Counted from the stretch's first letter, positions 34,748 through 46,629 are shown. The stretch: 57,499 nucleotides of DNA from Haplomitrium mnioides (GCA_049999725.1 JBNGIS010010377.1:1-57499), one strand, 5' to 3'. Notes: generated by a model from the letters alone, not told the origin. Numbers and translations are program-made.

Positions 34748-35113
34748 CTTGCCAACTTCCTTTGTGGCCTGAAGATGCTTCAAAAAAATGTCCCTCTCTT
34801 TAAACTCGTTAAAAGCAAATTGTTTGCGATTTGCATAGTAAAGGGTTATTGAATCCTATGACTGCACAAGCAGCCCGATGTTGGCTTTCTTTCCTTCACG
34901 TATCATCGTAATTTGGACTACTAGACCCAAATTGAATTTTTCACCTTCATGAGAAAAAAGGTAAAGATGTTGATCAGGGTCTTTCACGGAATAGTAATTA
35001 ATGAGCCAATTCCACTCAAGTTTTGCAGGCTCTAGAGCCTTAACAACATCTAAATACCTGCATGGCTTTGGTTGAGCAAGGCGGGAAACATTTCCTTGAG
35101 ATATCGTTCTCAA

Positions 35114-35566
35114 GATGCTAGAAAAAAGTAAATCTGGAGGTAAAATGTAATCAACAAAAGCTCACAAATCTATGAAGGCTTGAAATGGCAAAAAAGTGAG
35201 TAAATGCAAAAACAGGGATGGGAAGAAAAAAAAACCAAAAACTAAACTCGTGACAATGGAAAGCAACTTTCCACTAACGCTCATTTTATAGTTAAATTTC
35301 AAAATTTGACTTTTCCCGCCAAAAAATGATTTCGCGGACCTCTTGACACGTAGGTTTGCCTGTTGCAAAAGAAAAAGTTAGTATATAAAGCATTGCAAGT
35401 TTTCATCTTTCCAATTTCTTTTTTTCATTTTCTTCATAAAATGTTCCCATATTTGTCATTTTGCAAAAAAATCTTGAAAAACACATCTTTTAGGTGTGCT
35501 ATAAGAGGTTCGTAATATTTGTTAAAATAATTCCTTGAAGTGCTTGATTTTAAGAGAGCCTTTACA
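35114..35566. promoter_or_regulatory. Divergent promoter region, copy B
   Basis: TATATAAAG at 35382-35390 faces the + strand gene (start 35567). ATTTTATA at 35283-35290, read on the - strand as TATAAAAT, faces the methyltransferase gene. Between them a block with CTCGTGACAATGG and a GCCAAAAAATGATTTCGC stretch is shared with copy C (45960-46140). The arrangement implies coordinated expression of both genes. Confidence 0.65.
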
Positions 35567-35789
35567 ATGGCTAGAGTTTTTGAAAGCAAGAAGAGGTTAG
35601 AGTTTCAAGATTTATCTTCATAAAAAAGTGTTAATTTTAACAAGCACGTTGAGATTTGTTCAAATGGCAATTATTTGGAGGTAAGCAATGGAGTACCAAA
35701 AGCATCAAGTGTGATGGTGAGTATATTAGGCAAAAAGATGGCTTTGGTTGAATTAGATAGCTCCGCCCAAAAAGATGGAGAAGGTGAAC

Positions 35790-35925
35790 TCTATGTGCGC
35801 ATAGGATCAAGGACTCAACCCTATGCGTGTATAGGATCAAGGAGTGAATCCAATGCGCACATAGGATTAATAAACTGAACAACTTGCGCGCAAAGGATCA
35901 AAGAGGGAACCCAGTGCTTGCAGAG
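35790..35925 (+). repeat. 30-bp coding minisatellite in the DUF7869-like gene, copy B
   Basis: About four units, each with a CTATGCGC.CATAGG-type palindrome followed by ATCAAGGACTCAAC, encode I-G-S-R/K-T-Q-P-Y-A-type 10-residue repeats. Equivalent repeats lie at 14475-14560 (A), 27755-27890 (D) and 45480-45600 (C). Confidence 0.75.
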
Positions 35926-37287
35926 AACCAAAGAAACAATCTTCATCCAGCACAAGATCTTTGTTGCCCTTCAAGCGGTTGAATTTTAATCTTTCTTTTG
36001 AATATTCCAACATATCAACAAAAAAAAGTTCAACACAAAAATTCTATACGGTTGTAGACCTTTCTTTGTCCACATTTAAGAGAGAACTCGATATTCATGA
36101 TGAAAGTGTGTTTGTTCAAAACACAAAAAGCATGCCATCTGTGGATAGTTTTTATTTTGGAGATGAGCCACTCTCCCCGATAACACCACTCAAACAATGA
36201 TTGATCTTATTTCAAGTTGCACCTCACAAGGAGATTGGGATATCTGAAACAAATCGAATTCTTTTGGAGGAGTCTTCAGACAAAAGGTTGGGAAACGATT
36301 TCAGCAAAGAGTCTCAATCAATCAACTTTTCTTTGGAGTTATCGCAAAGAGCACCGACTTTCTTGCAAAAATCATTTCATTCTAATCGAGATATTGATGA
36401 AGGTTCAGTTTCGGAATGGTGCAGTTCTCTCAATCCCTAAGAAGAACCTTATCTCTCAAAAGTATTCTGCGACGGAACAAACAGTGTTTATGATGATGAC
36501 TAAGATCTTTAGGATGAATTATCTCCTATTGTTGGATTCGCTTACGGACCAAATTGTCCAGTAGTAGATAAGAATTCTTTGTCTAGGCCAAAACCCAAAT
36601 GGGTAAACACTTTACGCAAAAATTCTTTGCAGAAAGTCAATCATGACGAGAGCTTTGTGAAGAAAAAGCTTGATCCAATACCAATTTCTAAATTGAAGAG
36701 AATTTCTTGTTGTCAAAATAATTTCTTGTTGTTGTGCAAGACAATTTTTTTAAACTATGAGAGAAACGTATTTTCGACAAAGCATGAGGAATCGAGATAT
36801 CACATTGCAATAGGGAATACTAAGAAAAGACTTCAATGTTGAAAATTGGTTTACACTGCTTGGTGGTTCCTTTGTCTGTAGAAGAGCCTTCAAATTAACA
36901 TTAGCAGTAAGGATTGATAGAATCCAAAGGATTCAAAACCTCAAAAATGCAGATCTTAGAGGCGTTTTTGGAAAAAGAGAATTATTTGCTAAAGGAGTTT
37001 TTGTGCATGAGTGGAGGGATTTTTCCAAGGACATTGTGAGAGAATGCCCACTCACGAAGTGTACAACTTGCTTGATAATTTTACAAAATGGGAAGTTTAC
37101 AACTACTATACAACTTATTTGAAAGAGAAAGATCCCCATTACATTATTAGCTTTTTGGGTTTTACAAAACATTAGAGAACTCATTTTCCAAATGTAAAAA
37201 TTTCGAAACACAATAGATTTGTTGTTTGTGAAACATGCGAAGAAATAAAATCTTTGCAAGAAAAATCTGCCTTTGAGTCTGATAGAG

Positions 37288-38035
37288 GTAACAAAGTTTC
37301 TTCTCTTTTGATACCTTTAGCTAGTCCATCCTCTTTTTTCTAGACTCAAAGATTAGTTCTAGAGATGTTATAACCAAAAGATATTTTTTTGGTGAAGTTA
37401 TTTAGCAAAGAAGATTTGAGTCGAATAGTTCTTAGCAAGTTGAAGTGTGAGAAGAGTGTCTATACTCGCATAGAGTCTGTTGTTTTATATTTCAATTGTA
37501 ACCTTGCTACAGCCGAATAAAGCGAGAAAATGAATCTGATTCTTGGTGGTGACCTTAGCCTTACAATAAGTTTTGTTTTCATTCTTTTAAATCAAGAGCT
37601 CTTGTTAAAAAAAATTTGAAAGAATCTTTTTATTGTTCACCAATCCTATGCGCACATAGGATTTGTTCTTATTTCTTTTAAAACCAGTTGCGACAACAGT
37701 CACAACAAGCCATGATATTGGTGTTGTTGTATTGGTCCTATATGCGCATACGATCAGTTGTTGTCTCAAGTTATCCTAAACGCTTAGAGGATGTGTTCTG
37801 GTACCCTTTGTTTGCAAATCTTGTTTTTTCTCTTTTCGAAACAAATTTTCCTTTTTTCAAATTATCTAAAGTTTATTTTAAATCTTTTACGTAATGTTTT
37901 GTTTATGCAAATTCAAACATTTGTTTAAGATAACTTGATTTTTTGTGGCACTTGAGATTGTGTTTTGAAGTTATAAGTATTGACATATGTTAAATTGAAC
38001 TACTTTTATGTCCTTTATGCTTTGTGATAATGCAG
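37288..38035 (+). other. Intron of copy B DUF7869-like gene
   Basis: It begins GTAACA after GATAGAG and ends in ATGCAG before TCAAATATAATC. The same junctions occur in copy C. It has no coding content and includes a few CCTATGCGCACATAGG-type palindromes at 37460-37760. Confidence 0.7.
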
Positions 38036-39769
38036 TCAAATATAATCACGAACTGTTTCTTCATTGTGACCAACAAATGAAAGAAAGAACAAAACTTGCA
38101 AACCATCAAAGAAAATGTTGTGCTGATGGTCAAAAGTACTTGGAAATTGTCATTGATGGAATGGATCAGAAGAAAATTGCTATTCTACATTAGCCTTCGC
38201 CACCAAAAAACATTGATAAAGATTGTTTGGTGTATGTGCATGTTGTTGGTGCCTTAATATTCAATCATGCTCTTTCTTTAAGGTCTTTTTAACATATGGA
38301 AACTTGAGAAGCAATTCTAGTTTGACAGTTATTGTGCTCAACAAAATATTATGTGACTTTGAAGGCCCGTTGCCTCTAACTTTGTATCTTCAGTTGGAAA
38401 ACATGATACAAGAGAATAAGAATTCTATTATGTTTGGAAATCTTAGTCTCCTTATTGCCAAGAATGTTTTTCCAAAAATTTAGGTAGGATTTCTCATGGT
38501 TGGCCATACTTACGATCAAATCGATCAAATGTTCAACCGATTCTCGAAACGTTTAAAACGTGTCAAAGCTTTCACGATTACGAGTCTTAGCGAGGCGCTT
38601 CAATTATCATATAATCCTAAACCTCACGTGACTCTTTTGTTGGGAACTTGGGATTTCAAAATGTTTCTACAACAACGTCCCTCTCTAGTTAAAAGGATAC
38701 ATGATATTACTTTTAATCAACAATTCAAGTTCTAGTTAAATGATTCCAAGACAACAATTTGGAGCAAATAGTTTTCAGATGAATTTTGACTACCTACATA
38801 TGGTATTTGTCAACTCAAGTACATACCTGAAGTGGACAGAGAAATTTTAAGTTCAATGCTGATTCCTCTCAAGGCATATTCTCAAATCAAACAATTTCAA
38901 AAGGAAAATAGAGAAGTGGATGCCGAGAAAGTGGTATTTTCAACAAGGGACAACATAAGTGAGAACTACTACAAGTTCTTTACAAATTCTGATATTCAAT
39001 GGTGGAATGGCTTTTTTCTTGCCCAACAAGAGATTGAGGCCTACATCCTTGAAAAAAAACGACGACTCAAAGCAGAATTTACCTTCGCACTCTCACAACA
39101 GTCAACACTTGTAATGATTTTCAAAATGTTTGTCTAGATTCTCAGCTTGAAGCTCAACAGACACAAGAAGACACACCGATACAGCAAATACTTTCTACAT
39201 GTCGAGCAATCTATAATGGAGCACCAAGGCTGCGAGAAGGAACTCTTTGGCACAGTATTTGATACGGGCATAAATTTGGCAATCTACATGAGATGAAAGC
39301 TAGAATGTTTATTTCTGTTGTTGGATATCTGGATCTAAAGGGTAGATTGTTTTGGGTTGCCAAAGTTCTCAAAGTTTTGTCATTTGATGAGGAAGATCCT
39401 CCAAACCCAGAATGAGTACGAGTTCAATGGTTTGCTTGTTTGGTTGAAGATGCATTTTCTGGACAATACTTCCCATAAAAAATTGGAGCAACAAAAGGGA
39501 AATGCAAATCCAAGTTACACATTGATATACTTGATGTGACACAAATCACGATTTTGTCTTTTGATTTTCTTCTTACCAAAAAAAACCAATTGAATAAAAC
39601 CACTCTAGCCACCATCAAAGCAAATCTATTTGAGTACGAAAGACAAAAAACCCTCAATCCTAAAATGTTTCAAAGAGATTCAATAACTGTCATTAACACT
39701 AAGACAGATTAAGCTTACCTTGATGAATCTTCTAAAGCTGAATCCAACGAAGTCGAAACAAGTGACTAA

Positions 39770-41477
39770 AATCATTGAAGAATTTTGTTCTATATTTTGT
39801 ATTTTCAAGTATATTGTAATTTAAGATTATCATTTTATAAAATACTTGAGAATCTTTTGAAGCATCTTGTTGAATTTTTCTACCAACTTGAACTTTTGAC
39901 TACAAATCATTCCAAGTTGAATGTTATTCTCTGTAAATGAAACCTAAATCTTTAGTTAATATTTTTATTTGCTTTGTAAAAATATTTTCTTCTCTAAAAC
40001 ATAAGTATTTTATTTCCAACTTTATTGTTTTCTAGAAGAGTTTAAGGTTATTGTCTTACTAAAGCATCTGCCTAAATTGACTAATTGTTTTTTCTTATTA
40101 AGACTTTGATGTAAAATCTAAAATTTTACCCTTTGCGTTGTTTGACTCAGATGTAGAGCTTTGTACCCGCTTTTACTTTTAGATTCCGAATTAGAAATCA
40201 AAATCTTTTGCGTGTGTAGAGCTTGTTGCGAAAAATAGAATGTTTATAGTCTGTATTCTTGGTTGTAGAAGTGTGAACCCTATCCGTGTATAGACATTGA
40301 TTCGCAAGCGAAACGTACAACGTATAAAAACTCTTCTGCGGAACGTAAAACCTAGGTTCTTGTTAGTCTTTGTTGTGGAATGTTCAGATGGTGAGTTTGG
40401 ATTCCTATGCGCGTATAGAGTTTGGTGTGGAGTGTTTAAATGGCGAGTTCGGATTCCTATACGCGCATAGACTTTGGGATGGAGTGTTCATATGTTGAGC
40501 TTGGACTCCTAAGTGCATAGAGACTTTAAGGTGGAGTGTTCATATGTTGAGCTTGGATTCTTATGCACGCATAGACTTTGGGGTGGAAGCCCAAGCCTTC
40601 CACAAGTTCTACTTCTTGTGTACAACCCTCAAGCTTCTTCATATAAAGATTACCGATTACAACTTTGTTTGTGCACAAGTTATAGACTCTTTTGTAGACT
40701 TGAGACCTTTGTTTAGTTGAATCAAGTCTAGAAATTGGAGATGTTTCTTGTTTATAATCTTAATTCAATCTCTTTAGCTACTGCCTTTTTTATTCTGAGT
40801 AATGATATGTTTGTGTATGTGCTTCATTGAATTATGAAATATTTTAAAATGCTGAAACCTTTTTGAAAGCCCACGATAACTTTTGATTGCATGGATTTTC
40901 AACTAAAAGTGAAAGCTTCCTTCTTTCTTGAACTTTAAAACAAAGCTCCTAAATCCATGCAATGTTTAGTTTTCTTTGTTTTTGTGTTTACCATTGCAAA
41001 CTCGTTTTCTTGACTTCTAGTCCCCTTGGGTTTTTTTTGTCTTGTTTTGTAATCTTTTTCCAACAAAAAAGTTTGAAAAAGCACCACATCTATGCGCGCC
41101 AAAAGTTTGTGCAATCAAACATATTTCAAAATAGTTTCTTTGACGTGTATTTGAACTTTTGGGCTTAGAATTGTAATCAATGATAAATGCAATTTTTTGG
41201 TGAAAACTTACCATAATTTTTATGCTTTTCATCAAATTCAAGTTTTCCAATATTTTCTTAAATAATAATAATAATAATTGATTTTTCATAACAAAATTGA
41301 TTCTTGCTCTATCATGCTTGTTGAAACGGCCAAAAAAAAATCCAAAAAACTCATGTACTTTTTTGTTTTAAAAAAATAACCTCATTTTTAATGTTTTTGA
41401 ATTCAAAAATCACAATTTTTTCCAAAAGAAAATTCTTGTTCTGAGTATTTTATTTCTAGTTCAAAGTAGCGGCTATT
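39770..41477. repeat. Transposase-side terminal region of copy B
   Basis: There is no gene; short frames here have no support. Spaced palindromes of the TTCCTATACGCGCATAGACTTT type occur at 40180-40600, each followed by GG.GTGGAGTGTTCA and TTGAGCTTGGA. The whole region is an inverted relative of 27958-29420. The inverted terminus AATAGCCGCTACTTTGAACT is complementary to 41458-41477. Confidence 0.8.
41458..41477 (-). repeat. Terminal inverted repeat of copy B, right (transposase side)
   Basis: It reads AATAGCCGCTACTTTGAACT on the - strand. GGTG of the duplication follows at 41478-41481. Confidence 0.88.
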
Positions 41478-41595
41478 GGTGGTAGAAAAATTCAACAAGT
41501 TGCTTCAAAAGATTCTCACATACTTTATAAAATAATAATCTTAAATTACAATATACTTGAAAATATACAATATTTAGTAAAATTCTTAAGTTACT

Positions 41596-44500
41596 TTAGT
41601 CACTCATCTCAACTTCTTCGGATTTAGCTTCAGAAGATTCATCAAGATTTACTTGATCTATCTCAATGTTAATGACAATGATTGGATCTCTTTGTGAAAC
41701 ATTTAAAGATTGAGGGCTTTTTGTCTTTCGTACTCAAATAAATTTGCTTTAATGATAGCTAGAGTCATTTTCTTCATTGGTTTTTTTAAGTAAGAAGAAA
41801 ATAAAAAAAAGAATCATAATTTTTGTCATAATAAGTACATTAATATGTAATTGGGTTTGAAACCATTGAACACGTACTCGTTTTGGGTTTGGGAGATCTT
41901 ACTTATCAAACGAAAAAAGCTTTGAGAACTTTGGCAACCCAAAACGGTCTTCACTTTGGATCTAGAGATGCAACAACACAAATAAACATTCTATCTTTCA
42001 TCTCATGTAGATTGCCAAATTTATACTCGTATCAAAATTTGTGCGAAAGAGTCCTTTCTCGCGGCCTAGGTGCTCCATCATATATCGGTTGATGTGTAGA
42101 AAGTATTTTCTATACTGGAGTGTCTTTTTCTATTAGTTGAGCATCAAGGTGAGAGCCTAGACAAATATTTTGAGGATCATTACAAGTGTTTGACGGTTGT
42201 GAAGGTGGAAAGGTAAATTTTGCTTCAAGTCCTCTTTTTTTTTTTCAAAGATTTAGGTCACAATCTCGAGTTGGGAAGAAAAAAGTCATTTCACCATTGA
42301 ATATCAGAATCTGTAAAGAACTTGTAGCAGTTCTCACTTATGTTGTCCTTTATTACAATGACCACTTTCTCGACATCAACTTCTATTTCTTCCTTTTGAG
42401 ATCTTTTGATTTTAGAATATGCCTTGAGAGGAGTCAACATTGAACTCAAAATTTTTTCTGTCCACTTCAGGTATGTACTTGAGTTGACAAATACCATCCA
42501 GAGGTAACCAAAATTCATCTATTGAAAATTGTTTGCTCCAAATCTTTGCCTTGGAATAATTCAATTGGAACTTGAATTGTTGATTAAAGGTTATATCATG
42601 TATCATTTGAACCAGAGAGGGACGTTGTTGTAGAAACATTTTGAAATCCCATGTCTCTAACAAAAGAGTTGCATGAGGTTTAAGATTATAAGATAATTGA
42701 AACGCCTCGCTGAGACTTGTAATCATGAAAGCCTTGACATATTTCAAACATTTCAAGAATCAGCTGAACATTTGATCAATTTGATCATGAGTATGACCAA
42801 CCATGAGCAAACCCAATTTGAGTTTTCATAAAACATTCTTGGCAATAAGGAGACTAAGAAATCTAAACAAGATAGAACTCTTATTCTCTCATGTCGTGTT
42901 GTCCAACTAAAGATACAAAGTTGGAGGCAACGACACTTCAAAGTCACATAATATTTTGTTGAGCACAGTATTTGTCAAATTAGAATCGCTTCTCAAGCTT
43001 CCATAAGTTAAGAAGACCCTAGAAGAAAGAGCATGGTTGAATATTAAGGCACCAACAACATGCACACCCACCAAACAATCTTGGTCAATGTTTTTTGGTT
43101 GCGAAGGCTAGTGTGGAATAGTAGTTTTCTTTTGATCCATTCTATCAATAACGATTCCCAAGTACTTTTGACCGTTGGTGCAACATTTTCTTTGATGGTT
43201 TGCAAGTTTTGTTCTTTCTTTAATTTGTTGGTTATGATGAAAAAACAATTGGCGATTACATCTGACTGCATCATCACAAAGCACAAAAGACATAAAAATG
43301 ATTCAACGCAACATATAGAGATGTTTGGAACTCCAAAAGCCACCTAAGGTGTTCAAAATATTCAAATCATCTTAAAAAAATGTTTGGATTGGTAGAAGTG
43401 AGCATTTTTTAAAAGATTAAAAATAAACTTTAGGTAATTTAAATACAAAAAAGTTTGTTTGACTTAAAGTAAACAAAAGTTTTTAAAGGAGAAAAACAAG
43501 ATTTGCTAACAAAGATTCACAAATTGGAACTAGAGTTTCAAAGGTAGCTTGGACTCTTTGTTCGTAAAAGATAAAGAAAACCAGAACACATCCTATACGC
43601 GCATAGAATGAGTGGAGACAACAATTGATTGTTTGTGCGCAAAGGACCAAAGCAATAACACCAATACCATGACTTGCTTTGATTATTATCACGTCTGGTT
43701 TTAAAAGAAACAAGAACAAATCCTATGCGCACATAGAATCTAAAAAAAAAAACAATTCTTGCTATTGTTTTTCTTGCAAAAGGCTCTTGATTCAAAGCAA
43801 CAAAAGCAAAACTTATTGCAAGGCTAAGGTCACCACCAAGAATCAAATTAATTTCCTCGCCTTATTCAACTATAGACAAGGTTTGGATTCAAACTAAAAA
43901 CAATAGATCCTATGTGAGCATAGACTCTCTTCTCACAACTCAAATTCCTAAGAATCATTCAACTCAAATCTTCTTTGCTGAACAACTTAACAAACCAAAT
44001 ATCTTTTGGAAATTATTTGAGATACCATAATATCTCTAGAACTAAGATTTTAAGTCTAGAAAAAAAGAGCATGGATTACCCAAAGATTTCAAAAGAGAAG
44101 AAATTTGTTACCTTTGTCAAACTCCAAGACCGATTTTTTTCACAATGATTTTATTTCTTTGCATGTTTCACAAACATCAAATCTATTGCATCTTGGAATT
44201 TTTACATTTGGGAAATGAGTTCTCCAATGTTTTGCAAAACCTGAGAAACTAAGAATACAATAGAGATCTTTCTCTTTCAAATAAGTTGTGTAGTAGTCAT
44301 AAACTTCCCATTTTGTAAAATTATCATGCAAGTTTTAAGCTTTATGAGTGAGCATTCTCTCGTAGTGCTCTTGGAAAAAACTGTCCATCCACTCACACAC
44401 AAATGCTCCTTTATCAGGTAATTCTCTTTTTCCAAAAATGCCTCTAAGATCTGCGTTTTTGAGATTTTGAATCCTTTGGATTCTATCATTCTCTATTGAT

Positions 44501-45811
44501 AATATTAATTTGAAGGCTCTTCTACATACAACAGTATTGCCAGGTAGAGTAAATTGATTGTCAATATAAGAGTCTTTTCTTGGTATTCCTGACTATAGTA
44601 AGATATCTTGATTCTTCATGCTTTGTCAAAAATACGTTTCTCTCACAATTTTCAAAAAATTTGTCTTGCACAACAACAAGCAATTATTTTGACAACATGA
44701 AGTTCTCTTCAATTTAGAAATTGATATTGGATTGAGCTTTTTCTTCATAAAGCTCTCATCATGATGGACTTTTCGTAAAGAGTTTTTATGTAAGGTGTTT
44801 ACCCGTTTGGGTTTTGGCACAAACAAAGAATTCTTAAGTTGTGATGGTCGATTCGGTCCGTAGGCAAATCTAGCAATCAGAGACAATTCATTGTCTTGAA
44901 GATCTTGATCATCATCATAATCAATGTTTGTTTCTTTGCAAAATATTCATGAATGATGAGGTACTCCTTGAAGATTGGGAGAATTGCACCATTCTGAAAC
45001 TGAATCTTGTTCAATATCTCGATTATTAGGAAATGTTTTTTGCAATATGATCGGTGCATTTGGCAATAACTCTAACAAAAAATTGATTGATTGAGACTCT
45101 TTGCTAGAATCATTTCCTAAACTCTCGTCTAAAGACTCCTGAAAAAAAATTCAGTTTGTTTCAGATTTCCCAATCTTATTGCGAGGTCCTACTTGAATTG
45201 AAATCACTCCTTGTTTGAGTGGTGCTATCAAGGACAACAATTCATCTCCAAAATTGAAACCATCCACATATTGTATGCTTTTTGTGTTTTGAAAAAACAT
45301 ACTTTGATCATGAATATTGAGGTCTCCCTCAGATATTGATGAAGAGAGGTCCAGAACCGTCTAGAAATTCTGAGTTGAATGTCTTTTTGTTGATCTGTTG
45401 GAGTAGTCATAAGAAAGATTCAGCTTTGACCGCTTGATCGGCAACAAAGATCTTCTTGTACTTGCAGGAGATTTCTTCTTGAATTCTCTACAAGCACTAG
45501 GTTCCCTCTTTGATCGTTTGCGCGCAAGTTGTTCACTCCTTTATCCTTTGCAAGCATAGAGTTCAGCCCTTGATCCTATCCACGCATAAGGTTCATCTTC
45601 TCGATCTTCTCGAGTGGAGCTATTTGATTCAATAGAAGAAGTCTTTTTTCTCAACATACTTGCCATGACACTTGATGCTTTTGGTAGTCCATCGCTTACC
45701 TCCAAAGAATTGCCATTTGAAAATCTCAATTTGCTTGTCAAAAGTAACACTTTTTTGTGAAGATGAGTCTTGGAATTCCAACCTTTTCTTGCTCTTAAGA
45801 ACTCCAGCCAT
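41596..45811 (-). pseudogene. DUF7869-like (putative transposase) gene, copy C
   Basis: The start at 45811 gives MAGVLKSKKRLEFQD, then a frameshift near 45740 leads to VSDGLPKASSVMASML. RTSCCQN and KKKLNPISISKLKR lie at 44700-44760, VVCRRAFKLILS near 44510-44540, and FTKWEVYDYYTTYLKEKD at 44331-44250. DVCETCKEIKSL then leads to a GTAACA donor near 44113. The acceptor ATGCAG is at about 43270. Exon 2 keeps IVIDRMDQKKT (first Asp complementary to 43144-43146), a decayed LQLDNTT block near 42900, and an intact VGHTHDQIDQMF at about 42770-42810. The frame then runs through KIWSKQFSIDEFWLPLDGI to DIQW. The reading ends at TAA complementary to 41596-41598. It is the best copy for the third motif. 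Several stops remain. Confidence 0.75.
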
Positions 45812-46269
45812 TGATAAAGCTCACTAAAAATGAACTATTTGAATAAACAATTTTAACAAATATTTTCAACCTGTAACAACCTACCTAGAATATGTGTTTT
45901 TAAGGAAATTTCCACAAAATGACAAAATTAAGAACTTTTGGTGAAGAAAATGAAAAAAAGAAACTGGAAAGATAAAAACGAGCAATGCTTTATATACTAA
46001 CTTTTTTTTGTACCATGCAAACCTACGTGTCAAAAGCTCCGCGAATCATTTTTTGGCAAGAAAAGGTGATTTTTGAAATTTAGTTTTAAAAGGAGCATTA
46101 GTGGAAAGTTTCTTTTGATTGTCGCGAGTTTACTTTACAACTTTTGTTTTCTTGTCATCCTGTTTTTGCATTTCCTTGTTATTTTGCCTATTTCAGCCTT
46201 CCAATTTTTTGGAACTTTTGTTCCTAAGATTTTTTATCTCAAATTTTACCACTTTTCAATTTATGGAAA
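45812..46269. promoter_or_regulatory. Divergent promoter region, copy C
   Basis: CTTTATATA at 45988-45996 is the inverse of the TATATAAAG of copy B and faces the DUF7869-like gene. TTTTAAAAGG at 46084-46093 is the weaker counterpart on the methyltransferase side. The ATTGTCGCGAGT block at 46118-46129 is shared with copies A and B. Confidence 0.62.
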
Positions 46270-46629
46270 ATGGCATCACAAGTCAATGTTTCTCGACCTT
46301 CTCAACTGAAGCCTTATAGGTATTTGGATGCCATCAAGGCTCTTGAGCCCAAAAAATTAGACTGGGATTGGCTTGTAAACTGTAGATCCTTGAAAGATCC
46401 TGATCCACACATTTACTTTTTTGTTGGTGAAGGTGAGAAATTCAACTTGGGCCTTATTGTCCAAATTACGATGATATGAGAGGACCAACAAGCATACATT
46501 GGGCTGCTTGTGCAGTCCTAGGATGCCATTACCTTGTACAAGGCCTCTCGCAAACGAATTGCATTTTCTGAGATGAAGGAAAAGGACATTTTTGTCAAAC
46601 AACTTCAGATGGCAAAGAAAGATGACAAG

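Larger units (their letters stand above)
30825..35113 (-). pseudogene. ParB-like/DNA amino-methyltransferase fusion gene, copy B
   Basis: Exon 1 (35113-34748) encodes an N-terminal domain that I do not recognise (YLDVVKALEPAKLEWNWL, GEKFNLGLVVQITMI). Intron 1 is 34747-34015. Exon 2 begins FTQFLADFIDG and continues with DFIKLAIHIKILKPKHG, a Lys-rich KKKKPAAKKKK linker that could be a nuclear signal, and ETITIRLENLNLPKL. A ParB-like segment follows: FIVVVDLKCGL, YEIVVG and, after a frameshift, NHSAAARQLLITKYGV. Intron 2 starts at 32551 (GTAAGT) and ends near 32112. Exon 3 ends with the methyltransferase catalytic block FTLAIADIPCGYNL and DIFDMVSSFAA, followed by a GTAAGT donor near 31552. Exon 4 has GPRIAHAHE-like residues, VNVYQKPHALYKFF and DLCSRSGTGLVCALKL, and ends in a stop at 30825-30827. 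The motif order IV then X-I is that of beta-class N4/N6 DNA methyltransferases. Stops and frameshifts disable it. Confidence 0.8.
35567..39769 (+). pseudogene. DUF7869-like (putative transposase) gene, copy B
   Basis: The ATG at 35567 gives MARVFESKKRLEFQD; a TAA at 35621 replaces a Gln codon present in copy C. A 30-base coding repeat (YVRIGSRTQPYACIGSR type) lies at 35790-35925. The middle region shows YGPNCPVVDKNSLSRPKPKW and KKKLDPIPISKLKRISCCQ (36525-36745). Next come VCRRAFKLTLA (36865-36900), KWEVYNYYTTYLKEK (37090-37130) and FVVCETCEEIKSLQEKS. An intron runs 37288-38035 (GTAACA to ATGCAG). Exon 2 has IVIDGMDQKK (first Asp at 38155-38157), LYLQLENMIQENKNS with the second Asp changed to Glu, and VGHTYDQIDQMF. 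A C-terminal block, HKFGNLHEMKARMFISVVG then LFWVAKVL, resembles chromatin-reader-like folds only vaguely. The reading ends at TAA 39767-39769. The family name is from memory; the transposase role is inferred. Confidence 0.75.
29427..41477. mobile_element. Two-gene TIR element, copy B (complete, 12.05 kb)
   Basis: Both ends are present: AACAACCGCTACTTTGAACC at the left and, inverted, AATAGCCGCTACTTTGAACT at the right. It is flanked by GGTG on each side. Inside are a - strand ParB-like/methyltransferase gene (35113-30825), a shared promoter region and a + strand DUF7869-like gene (35567-39769). A solo LTR of the Retro2 family (30036-30451) is a later insertion. Without it the element would be about 11.6 kb. 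It lacks RT or any known transposase of the hAT, Mutator or CACTA kinds, so the DUF7869-like protein is the best transposase candidate. Confidence 0.85.

Noticed and set aside
30825-35113. Methyltransferase of a DIRS-type retroelement
   Set aside because: No reverse transcriptase or tyrosine recombinase lies in the same unit. The motif order is beta-class with a ParB-like domain, unlike the Dam-type domain of DIRS elements.
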